The translations under genes and the position numbers were made by a program. This document shows, piece by piece, positions 15,289 through 23,772 of a DNA stretch of 64,000 nt. The notes beneath the pieces were generated by a model. The model did not search any database. It was not told the origin of the DNA and saw nothing but the letters and a program-made list of their open reading frames with translations. Source of the DNA: Prunus persica. Taxonomy: Eukaryota > Streptophyta > Magnoliopsida > Rosales > Rosaceae. Position 1 is the first letter of the stretch, and each line of letters opens with the position of its first letter. The DNA lies in NCBI RefSeq assembly GCF_000346465.2, contig NC_034009.1, positions 46,096,240 through 46,160,239 of the forward strand, given 5' to 3'.

Positions 15289-16707
15289 CCCTCCCTCTCA
15301 CTTCACTTAACAGTAACAAATTCCCACTCTCCCAAGTTTTACAGTTTTTTTCTTTCTTCTTGTAATTTTCACTCTTCAAATTGGGAGAGAAATGAAAAGA
15401 TAAAAAGGTTTTTTTAAAAAAAAGAGGGGTAAACAAAAGCCCCCCAAGTGAATGGAGTTGTAGAGTTGTAGCAAAGAGGGAAGGAAAAGTTTATAAATTT
15501 TGGGTTCCAAGATTTTGCACAAGTTTTAGATGATGATGTTGGTTTTGGTTTCTTCACCTGGTGGAAACTTGGAGAGGGCAAAGCTGCTAACTGCGTGTAA
15601 AGTGTAAAAACTGCCGCTTTCTTTCTATAATGCATTTTCACGCCCCATTTGGCTATATAATCCTCTCTTCCCTCCTATTGTTTCCTTTGCTTTTATTCTT
15701 CTTCTTGACTTTTTCTTTTCTTTTTTCTTTTTAATTGTTCGGTTTATACAAATAATATTTGACTCTAGGGTTTGGCTAATCTCTTCTTGGTCGTGGTCGT
15801 TGTCGCGGTTTCATAAATTGTTTGTCTCTTGCATGGGATGGCTACACCTTGATATAATCAAAATTAGACCTGGCAATATTGTGCAGTATGCAACATACTA
15901 GAAGCATATTGCACTTCCAAATGTCCTTTCTAGAAGTACATACATTAATTAAAAATACGCTTCTAATAAAACATTTTTTTTTCTAAAAGCGCTAATGAGA
16001 AGAAGTGCTGTGTATTAAAGAACTTCCAAACACCTATATTCTCAACTTAAAAAATCGAGGTTGTACATCGAGAATATAAATATTAAAAACAAGTAACTCC
16101 ATATTCATGAGGAATGTTCAACATGACGCAAATTTGTCCCAGCTTCACCAATCACATGGTGAAATTGAGAACTAGTCAACTATTCCAAATGACAGTACAA
16201 ATTCGTAATACAAATTTATGAATGAGCAATTTAGACTCCTCTCCATGGATGGCATGAGAGAGACAAACCTTGATTAAGCCCATGAATCCCCCTTTAAACT
16301 CATCAAAGTTAAAAGCAGAAAGCACAATGCACCAAAAATGGATAGTTCCAAATATGAAATGAACAATCAAAATGACCCAAATCGACCATAGCATAATCTA
16401 AAAAGTTAGACCCACACCTTCAGAATCCTTTTTAGTAAATACAAGCAATAGGTAGGGGAAATTGAGACACACATAGAGACAACTATGATGCCGTGAGGAT
16501 TCAGGTGAGGATTCAAATCTAAAACATTTAATTTGCAAGTCAAAATTCTTGACTCTTTATTCACTAAGTTAGACCCGGTTGCCACACCTTATCCAACATT
16601 TTCCAACATTTAAAAGAAGCATTTTTGTTGTCAAATTGACTTAACATAAGCCCTAAAAATACTTTCAAGTATGCATGGACTTGGCCCTCGGAACAACCGC
16701 CATTGAC
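15289..16707. other. Spacer between LEA_2 and the orphan gene array
   Basis: No gene supported. The first few hundred bases are the likely 3' UTR of the LEA_2 gene; the rest is AT-rich with short non-conserved reading frames. Confidence 0.5.
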
Positions 16708-17051
16708 AAAGGCATTGGTCCAATAAGCTCTTATGGGCCCAAATAGGTGAGAGTTAAAATAGGAATTTCGGATTGAGGACCAGCATGGTTTCCTTTTCTC
16801 TTTTCTTCTCTTTTTGTTTTCGTTGGAAAGTAAGTAGGGTTTCTTTGTCTTGTTTGTGCAGCAAGTATAGGGTTTCTTTGCTGTTGCCTGCTTAGTAAGT
16901 ACCATATCCTAATCCAACTGCAAATAGGAAAACAAATTAAAACAGGAAATAAATAAATTATATAAAGCAAAGGGCACCTGCAACCTCTTCTCGTGGCTCG
17001 TCGTCGATTATCAAGAGACTTATATTTGTTATTGATTGTTGTTATAATTAA
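16708..17051 (+). promoter_or_regulatory. Promoter and 5' UTR of orphan array copy 1
   Basis: Contains the array-specific block GGCATTGGTCCAATAAGC followed by TTATGGGCCC, then GATTGAGGACCAGC, a CCTAATCCAA-type box, and TATA box TATATAAAG near 16959-16967. Then comes the conserved leader phrase GCACCTGCAAC. The same series recurs before copies 2-4. Confidence 0.75.
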
Positions 17052-17426
17052 ATGGAGAAATTAAAAACAAGAAGAGCAGCAGCAGCAGGCAGCAGCAGAG
17101 AGAAGCCATTGATGAAGATCCCGAATTCAATTTGTTTCTTCTCAGAGTTGGATCATAAAATAAACGCAACGGAGCTTCTCGTCCAACTAAGCAATGGAGA
17201 AAGCAACGGCAGCAACAGCACTGAAGAAAGCCATGGAAAAAGCAGAGCAGCTTCTCCTCCTCCGTCCGAAGATAAAGATGAAAAAGGTAGAATGCGTTTG
17301 TGGCGGAGGAAGAAAAGATTTCGGTCAATCTCGGATCTCTACGAGTCGACCGAGCCTCTTATTGTAGCAAAGGAAACAAAAAGGAAGAGGAGGAGGAAGA
17401 CGAGCAGGAGTGTGCAGAAGAATTAA
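17052..17426 (+). CDS. Orphan array copy 1: small basic/acidic protein with FRSISDLY motif
   Basis: Intronless, 124 residues; function not recognised. Three blocks are shared with the other copies: an N-terminal SREKPLMKIPNSICFFSEL and ATELLVQLS, a low-complexity Ser/Glu middle, and a C-terminal RRKKRFRSISDLYESTEP followed by a Lys/Arg tail (KRKRRRKTSR) that looks like a nuclear localisation signal. It is the most divergent copy. The start follows a shared leader ending near GATTGTTGTTATAATTAA. A small nuclear regulatory or adaptor protein is possible, but nothing in the sequence proves it. Confidence 0.75.
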   Translation: MEKLKTRRAAAAGSSREKPLMKIPNSICFFSELDHKINATELLVQLSNGESNGSNSTEESHGKSRAASPPPSEDKDEKGRMRLWRRKKRFRSISDLYESTEPLIVAKETKRKRRRKTSRSVQKN

Positions 17427-18127
17427 TATGTGTATTTATTTATTTAGTTTTTGCTAAAACAAACATAAAAAATCAAACCAAGTAGTTGCTTGAATTAACC
17501 TCAACGAGAGAATCCATAAGAAGTTTAAAGTTTCCTTCAATTATGTTTTGAGAAGAACGTTCATCAAAAGCATGAATGAGCTCCGCTTTAGAGTTTAATC
17601 TTCGACGCATGATCTTTTCTTACAATTACGTAATATATTTACAGGCAAACATTTTTTTCTAGCACTTTTGAACTGGTTTTTTCAGGATCCTTTATATTGT
17701 GGAGTTGGAGTTGCTAGATTTAAATGGATCTTTAATTACTATGTGTTGTGAGATCATGTGGGATGCCAGAGGTGTTGTGACCTTCTTTAGCCAGGTGAAT
17801 GTTGAGCAGTAATACCCTTTCACTTTTAGTGCTTCTAGTTCTCTGTTCAAGCAAAATATGTTGTTCTCGTGATCTCTCCGATGCACTGGTTTTAATTACT
17901 AGGACTCTTCTTGACCCTCTATATGTTACCGTTGAGTGAGTTAAGCTTCCTTTTGTACTGTTTTTCCCTCACTGTCTTGCTAGATTTAGTTTTCCAAAGT
18001 TATTATATGAAAGAACCTCCATATAAGGTGTGTCCTTATACATTCTTATATTTACCCCTATATTAAAGAAATTATACTTATTCTATATATAAAGATTTTG
18101 TTGTTGGGATGGTAAGTGGGCCACCGA
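17427..18127. other. Spacer between array copies 1 and 2
   Basis: AT-rich, no gene or clear repeat recognised. Confidence 0.4.
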
Positions 18128-18541
18128 ACAAGGCATTGGTCCAATAAGCCCTTATGGGCCGTAATAGATGAGGGTCAAAATGGTCATTACGCATTGAGGA
18201 CCAGCGGAGTCCCACCTTTCAGCATATTTCCTTGTCAAAAGTAATGAAAAGTAAAGAACTCCTAATCCAAGCAGGAAAACAAATTCAAACACATAAATAA
18301 ATAAATAATATCAGAAACCGACTCTGCCTGCGTCTATATAAAGCAAACGGACCTGCAACTTCTTCTCATTGCTCGTCGCTCATTGAGTATCAACTAAGTT
18401 ATTATTACCGTTGACCCCAAAAAAAAAAAACTAAGTTATTATTACCAACACCATAACAAATTATAAAAACACGAACATTTGTCATTGATTCTTAAAAATG
18501 GCGAAATCAAAAACAACAACAGAGGAGCAAGCTGCAGCAGC
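18128..18541 (+). promoter_or_regulatory. Promoter and 5' UTR of orphan array copy 2
   Basis: AAGGCATTGGTCCAATAAGC, CTTATGGGCC and GCATTGAGGACCAGC repeat the copy 1 block. The TATA box is CTATATAAAG around 18334-18343, followed by the conserved leader with CTTCTTCTCATTGCTCGTCG. Confidence 0.78.
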
Positions 18542-18545
18542 ATGA
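18498..18545 (+). CDS. Upstream ORF in array copy 2 (old start codon now out of frame)
   Basis: The ATG homologous to the start of copy 3 (ATGGCGAAATC) opens a 15-codon frame here and ends in TGA at 18543-18545. That stop overlaps the next ATG (18542) as ATGA. In copy 3 the equivalent ATG reads straight into the conserved protein, so small indels in the variable N-terminal part have separated start and body in copy 2. Confidence 0.6.
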   Translation: MAKSKTTTEEQAAAA

Positions 18546-18910
18546 GCAGAGAGAAGCCATTGATGACGATCCCATATTCAGTTAATTTCTTCTCGGAGTT
18601 GGAAGTAAATGCAATAGAGCTTCTCGTACAACTTAGCGGATCATCGTGCTGCAACGGCGGCAGCACTGAAGAAGAAAGCGAAAGCAAAAGCAGAGCAGCT
18701 CCTCCTCATCATGATGATGATGAGGTGTCGTCGTCGTTCTCCAAATACGAAACATTAGTGTCTGAAGAAGATGAAGATGAAGAGAGGTTCGAACCGAGGA
18801 AGATAAGATTTCGGTCGATTTCGGAACTTTACGAGTTGACAGAGCCTCTTAATCTTTTTATTGTTGGAAAGGAAACACAAAGGAAGAGGAGGAAGATCAT
18901 GTCAAATTAA
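18542..18910 (+). CDS. Orphan array copy 2: FRSISELY protein
   Basis: 122 residues from ATG 18542, intronless, function unknown. It keeps SREKPLMTIPYSVNFFSELE, VNAIELLVQLSGSS, a long Asp/Glu/Ser middle, then RFRSISELYELTEPLN and a basic tail (KRKRRK). The frame is open upstream of 18542 but has no ATG there, so translation probably starts here after the overlapping uORF, or the copy is impaired. It lies about 1.5 kb after copy 1 in the same orientation. Confidence 0.7.
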   Translation: MSREKPLMTIPYSVNFFSELEVNAIELLVQLSGSSCCNGGSTEEESESKSRAAPPHHDDDEVSSSFSKYETLVSEEDEDEERFEPRKIRFRSISELYELTEPLNLFIVGKETQRKRRKIMSN

Positions 18911-20015
18911 TTCCACTTCCAAGCGGTTGTTTTTGTAATTAGACTAATTATTTTATTTATTTCATACCTCTCCTAAAAAAGCACAAAACGCGTTATACTT
19001 CCAATAAGCTTCGGATATGGTATTGTTGATCTGGTTTCTGGATTCGAGAGATAAGTGAAACTACTTGGTTTGCTTTGTTCTTTTTTGAAACCAACCCAAG
19101 TTAACGCATTGAAAACTCAAAACGGATTCAACCAAAAATACAGCATACAATTAGAAAGCTCTTGAAACTTGGAAAACAATAGAAGCCTTAAGAAAATAAA
19201 GGTTCTAAAAGAAAATAATACAAAGAGCAACACCAAAGGATTGGTTGTTACATTGACAACACAAGATGCATATATGCAATACATGGATTCTCTTCTTCTA
19301 AGGAGAACCTGACATTCGAAATGTGTCTGACTCTTCTAAAAGAGTTTTAAAATGAACCTTTTCCTGTCTGGAGAGGAGAGAGGAGAGGACTAATGAGAGC
19401 GATTTTGTAGAAACACGATGGATATCATATCATCTTACCTTGGACCTCCGTCAGTGCTCGCTGCGTTGTTCGTCGTTGGCACCAAGCAATATGAAAACTT
19501 CTCTATGTTTTATTATGGTTGAATATGGTGAGTAAGGTGTACTGTACTTACTAAAATTATATTTGTTTCACAATTCCATATATCCTTTTTGGTCATTTTA
19601 TATTATGGTAAATTATTAATTCTACAAATACTTTATTAATATGGTGTATTCAGTTAATTTTAAGGTTCTTTTAATAGCATTCTTAACCTAACGTGAACCC
19701 CTTGGAAGGGAGATTAGGGGTTAAGTTTCACGTTAGGTTAATTAGGGCTTTTTTTTTTCTTTCTTCAAAATTATGAGCATTAGGTTTTTCTTAAGGATGA
19801 TGTTTGATATTTAAATCCCTTAGATAATTAGATTAAATTTTATTGAGATGGCATCTTGAAGAAAGAAGTCAAATAGATCCTAACAGAGAAATCTAAGAAG
19901 ATGATCCGGATCCAAATTTTCCAACCCTCGAGTGGTTAAAATTCTAAAGTCAAAAAAATTGGGCTGAAGGTCTTTAAGCTTGCTCACAATTTGGCTACTT
20001 TCCAAAACTTGACAG
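18911..20015. other. Spacer between array copies 2 and 3
   Basis: No gene recognised. It contains the perfect-stem hairpin described separately at 19684-19740. Confidence 0.4.
19684..19740. repeat. Hairpin with 14-bp perfect arms
   Basis: TAACCTAACGTGAA at 19684-19697 is the exact reverse complement of TTCACGTTAGGTTA at 19727-19740. An inner CCCCTT/AGGGG pairing extends the stem. Confidence 0.8.
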
Positions 20016-20243
20016 ACAAGGCATTAGTCCGGTAAGCACTTATATTATAGGAAAGAACTAAATCCTAATCCAAGCAGGAAAACAAATTCAAACCGACTGT
20101 GTCTCTCTCTGTCTCTATAAAACAAAGGGCACCTGCTGCAACTTCTTCTCATCGCTCGTCGCTCGTTGATTATCAACTAAGTTATTATCACGAACAACAT
20201 AACAAATTATAAAAACACAAATATTTTTCATTGATTGTTAAAC
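20016..20243 (+). promoter_or_regulatory. Promoter and 5' UTR of orphan array copy 3
   Basis: A shorter version of the shared block (AAGGCATTAGTCCGGTAAGC, degraded after it), then the CCTAATCCAAGCAGG box, TATA box TCTATAAAAC near 20115-20123, and the leader CTTCTTCTCATCGCTCGTCG. Confidence 0.72.
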
Positions 20244-20603
20244 ATGGCGAAATCAAAAACAAGAGAAGTAGGAGGAGTAAGCTGCAGCAGCAAGAGCAGA
20301 GAGAAGCCGTTGATGATCTCGAATTCAATTAATTTCTTCTCAGAGTTGGAAGTAAATGCAATAGAGCTTCTCGTGCAACTCAGCGGATCATCGTGCTACA
20401 ACGGCGGCAGCACTGAAGAAGAAACCGATGGCAAAAGCAGAGCACCTCCTCCTCCTCGGCCTCGGCCTTCGTCGTCGTCCTTCAAATACGAAACATTATC
20501 TGAAGATGGAGGCGAAGAGGAAGATGTATTGAGTTTCGGACAGAGGAAGAAAAAATTTCGGTCAATTTCGGATCTGTACAAACAAGTTGACAGAGCCTCT
20601 TAA
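20244..20603 (+). CDS. Orphan array copy 3: C-terminally truncated FRSISDLY protein
   Basis: 119 residues, intronless. It has the shared N-terminal blocks (SREKPLMISNSINFFSELE, VNAIELLVQLSGSS), a Pro/Arg/Ser middle, and KKFRSISDLYKQ. Compared with copy 4, four extra bases after GATCTGTACAA shift the frame, so the protein ends at QVDRAS. It loses the LTEPLNLVIV segment and the basic tail, which is still readable in another frame downstream and carries further lesions. Confidence 0.7.
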   Translation: MAKSKTREVGGVSCSSKSREKPLMISNSINFFSELEVNAIELLVQLSGSSCYNGGSTEEETDGKSRAPPPPRPRPSSSSFKYETLSEDGGEEEDVLSFGQRKKKFRSISDLYKQVDRAS

Positions 20604-21685
20604 TCTTGTTATTGTTGCGTAGGAAACATAAAAGGAAGAGGAGGAAGATGATGTCAAATTAATTCAACTTCCAACTGGTTTTTGTTTTTTGTAATTAGAC
20701 TAATTATTTGATTAACCGAATGATATCTATTTATTATATTTATATCATACATCTCTCAACGGTCACTATTTCAGCAGACAACTTCCTTTCTTGGGGAGCA
20801 ATTAAACCTTTTTTTAAAAACAATAATTACTGAAAATGCCCCAATAGAGGTCGCCTCGATTCCAATGAACTACCCAAAAAAAAAAAAAGTGTTATATTTT
20901 CATTAAGCTCCGGGCCGTTGTGTGCGAATAGATTTGAATTCTATTTGGAATCGTAAAAATCCTATCAGGTATCGAATTCTAACGAGGAGATTTCAAGGGA
21001 AAATCAAGGAAGGATGCGGAGATCATCGAATTTTAAAAATTGATGATTGGCAATAGACGAGAGATTGTATTGTTATTCCCGTCTTCGGATTCGAGCGATA
21101 AGTGATATTCATTTTAAATTGATAAATATTTTAGATAACACTTTTCCCTTTACACATGTTATGTAGAGTCGCTCTTCGTTGCTACATATGGCTACACTAT
21201 AACTTCTTCAACACTCCTCATTCCTCCTCCTTCACGGTCGTCTTCCTTTTTTGATTCTCTCTTGTTTCTCGGCAAGTCAACGACTAAAAAGAAAAAGTTC
21301 TCTCTTGTTTCTCTTATATGTTGGGAAAGTTCTCTTCAGGACTTTAAACCAACGTTTTTCAAGATTTAGAAACTTAGTTACTCAAGACATTCTTCCTTGA
21401 ACTTTCTCGAGGGCTTTTGATTGCTTGAAGCCCTAAAAATAAAATAAAAATTGTTTGAAGTCCCCTCAAGTTGTAAAAAATCAGAAAAATTGGACAAAAA
21501 CTCTTTTAACATTAAACCTGGTACTTTCCAAAATTTCCCCATTATGTTGTCTATCTCCCAAAAAACAGAAACATTTTGTTGTCCCGCATCAGCTAGTAAG
21601 AATTGACCCAACAATACCCCAACAAGATTTTATTGTCTCTTAACCGACGAACTTGTCCTTGAGACAAACCACCACCTTTGATTGA
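20604..21685. other. Spacer between array copies 3 and 4
   Basis: No gene recognised. The first 60 bases are the frameshifted remainder of the copy 3 tail. Confidence 0.4.
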
Positions 21686-22613
21686 ACAAGGCATTATTGG
21701 TCCGATATAGGGATCGTCATAGGGCCGACCCAAAATGTTTGGGTTTGGGCTGGGTCTCATGAATTCTTTTATTTTTTGTGCCGTTCGGGCTGAAGTTCAA
21801 AAGTTTCAAACTTTAACTAAGTATGAAAAATGAACTTTTAAAATACTAATGTTTTCAATTATTTTTTTTACGTGTATATTTCTTACATCTTGAATAATTA
21901 AACACGATGTTATGAGATTTTAATATAAAGTATACATTGATTTATTGAGGTATCAATATTGCCATAAATTGTATCATATACTAAAACTGAATTTTCATAT
22001 TTTGATTTGTTTGGAATTTGATTTTCTAGTATTTTTTAATTGCATCCAAATGGGGGTACTTCCGTATTTACATTGTAAACTTAAGTAAATGGAATATAAA
22101 AATAAATTAAAGTAAAAAGACGAGACATTTACTTAAATATTTGGAATGAAAATAAGGCAATATAAGGCAATGGGCAGGCCGGGTCGGGTTGTCAAATTCG
22201 AAGCCCAAGTTCTACCCAACCTTAAAACGGACAGAGTCGAGCGGACCTAACCATCGGATCGGGCCGGACTTTGGCCCATCAAACCTTGGACTACCCAACT
22301 TTGGCCTACGGGCCACGGGCCACGGGCCAAATTATGATCCCTCCAATAAGTGTTATGGACAGAAATAGCCCAGGGCCAACATGGTCATTTCACATTTTTC
22401 CTTGTGCAAGTAGGAAATCCTAATTCAAACGGTACAAATAAACGCGAACCGACTCTGCCTCTGCGTGTGTGCGTCTATATAAAGCAAACGGCACCTGCAA
22501 CTTCTTTCTCATCGCTCATCGATCGTTGATTATCAACTAATTTATTATTATTATTATTATTAAGAAGACAAATTATAAAAACAAATATTAATATTTGGTA
22601 TTGATTGTTAAAA
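21686..22613 (+). promoter_or_regulatory. Promoter of orphan array copy 4, split by a MITE
   Basis: The shared block begins at 21686 (ACAAGGCATTATTGGTCC) and is interrupted at 21708. It resumes at 22342 with CCAATAAGTGTTATGG and AACATGGTCATTTCAC. The TATA box is CTATATAAAG around 22475-22484, followed by the conserved leader CTTCTTTCTCATCGCTCATC. Confidence 0.75.
21708..22341. mobile_element. hAT-like MITE (about 634 bp) inside the copy 4 promoter block
   Basis: The left end is TAGGGATCGTCATAGGGCC. The right end, read in reverse, is GGGATCATAATTTGGCCC, giving imperfect terminal inverted repeats. Flanks TCCGATA (21701-21707) and TCCAATA (22342-22348) look like a target duplication of 7-8 bp with one mismatch, as expected for hAT. 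The internal ends are rich in GGGCC/GGCCC words, a feature of many plant hAT MITEs. No transposase. The empty site is visible in copies 1 and 2. Confidence 0.72.
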
Positions 22614-22976
22614 ATGGCAACAGCAGCAGCAGGAGCAAGCCCAAGCTGCCGCAGCAAGAGCAGAGAGAAGCCATTGATGATCCCAAATTCAATTAATTTC
22701 TTCTCAGAGTTGGAAGTGAACGCAATAGAGCTTCTCGTACAACTCAGCGGATCATCGTCCGGCAATGGCGGCAGCACTGAAGAAGAAAGCGATGTCAAAA
22801 GCAGAGCAGCTCCTCCTACATTATTCGTTGAAGACGAAGACGAAAACGAAGTGAGTTTCGGACCGAGGAAGAAAGGGTTTCGGTCAATTTCGGAACTGTA
22901 CAAGTTGACAGAGCCTGTTAATCTTGTTATTGTTGCAGCAAAGGAAAATAAGAGAAAGAGGAAGAGGAGCATTTGA
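22614..22976 (+). CDS. Orphan array copy 4: FRSISELY protein
   Basis: 120 residues, intronless, intact; function unknown. Order: Ala-rich start, SREKPLMIPNSINFFSELE, VNAIELLVQLSGSSS, acidic middle (FVEDEDENEVSFGP), KKGFRSISELYKLTEPVNL, then a Lys/Arg tail (KENKRKRKRS). It serves as the best reference for the lesions in copies 2 and 3. The gene has a TATA box and leader like the others despite the MITE about 270 bp upstream of the start. Confidence 0.78.
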   Translation: MATAAAGASPSCRSKSREKPLMIPNSINFFSELEVNAIELLVQLSGSSSGNGGSTEEESDVKSRAAPPTLFVEDEDENEVSFGPRKKGFRSISELYKLTEPVNLVIVAAKENKRKRKRSI

Positions 22977-23772
22977 TCAATTTAACTTCCTGTTGTTGTT
23001 AGACTAATTAATTATTATTGTAATTAACCTCAGCTGTTAAGTTAAAGCTCCGGGGCATTGTAGTTATATGTCATCCAGTTAAAACATGCCCCGTGGCATC
23101 CTGAGTGATATTTTGTCCAGTTAAAACATGCCATGTGGCAGACTCATATCAAACCGTGTTAGAAAGAATTGTAAATCTCCCCAAGCAAGCAGGCAGGCGT
23201 GTTGAATCGAAAGGCAATACAATAGCGTAAAGGATGAACCAATCCATTTTATTACCAAGCTGTGAATTTGGCTTTTGTTAAATTTTACATAACAATGGTA
23301 ATGCTCGAATCGCAATTTCCTCCTCAAAGAATTCCAACCTCTTTTACGGCATAACACCGTGCAAGTTAGCCATTCGGTACCAATCCCAGGTATCCGAGTA
23401 ATCGGTGAACTCAGTCTCCGTCGTGCAAAATCAAAGATAACAGGTATAAAAAGTAGTAAATTTGAGGGCAGGTGAAAGCATACTACACGAAAACAAGGCA
23501 ATTAGAAGAACATATCTTTACTTGCTAAAACAGGTTTCCTCCCCTCTAGACTACAATAAGACTTGAACTTGTAAGGGATGCATACAATCAGGGTTTGGCT
23601 ACACAAAGATAACATGACGATGTTCTCAACTTGTTTGTGCAATTTACTTTTTTGGAACCGAAGTGTCTTGCGTAAATACAAAATCTGAGATCCAGTTTAC
23701 TCTTCTAAACCACGATCTAAGTTGCAGCTGATTAAAAAGACAATTCACAGCTTCAGGTTCTTGAAAGCTCCT
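22977..23772. other. Spacer with a short duplicated phrase, and CSN8 3' flank
   Basis: CCAGTTAAAACATGCC followed by GTGGCA occurs twice (23074-23099 and 23117-23140). No gene recognised; the right part is the likely 3' UTR of CSN8. Confidence 0.5.
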
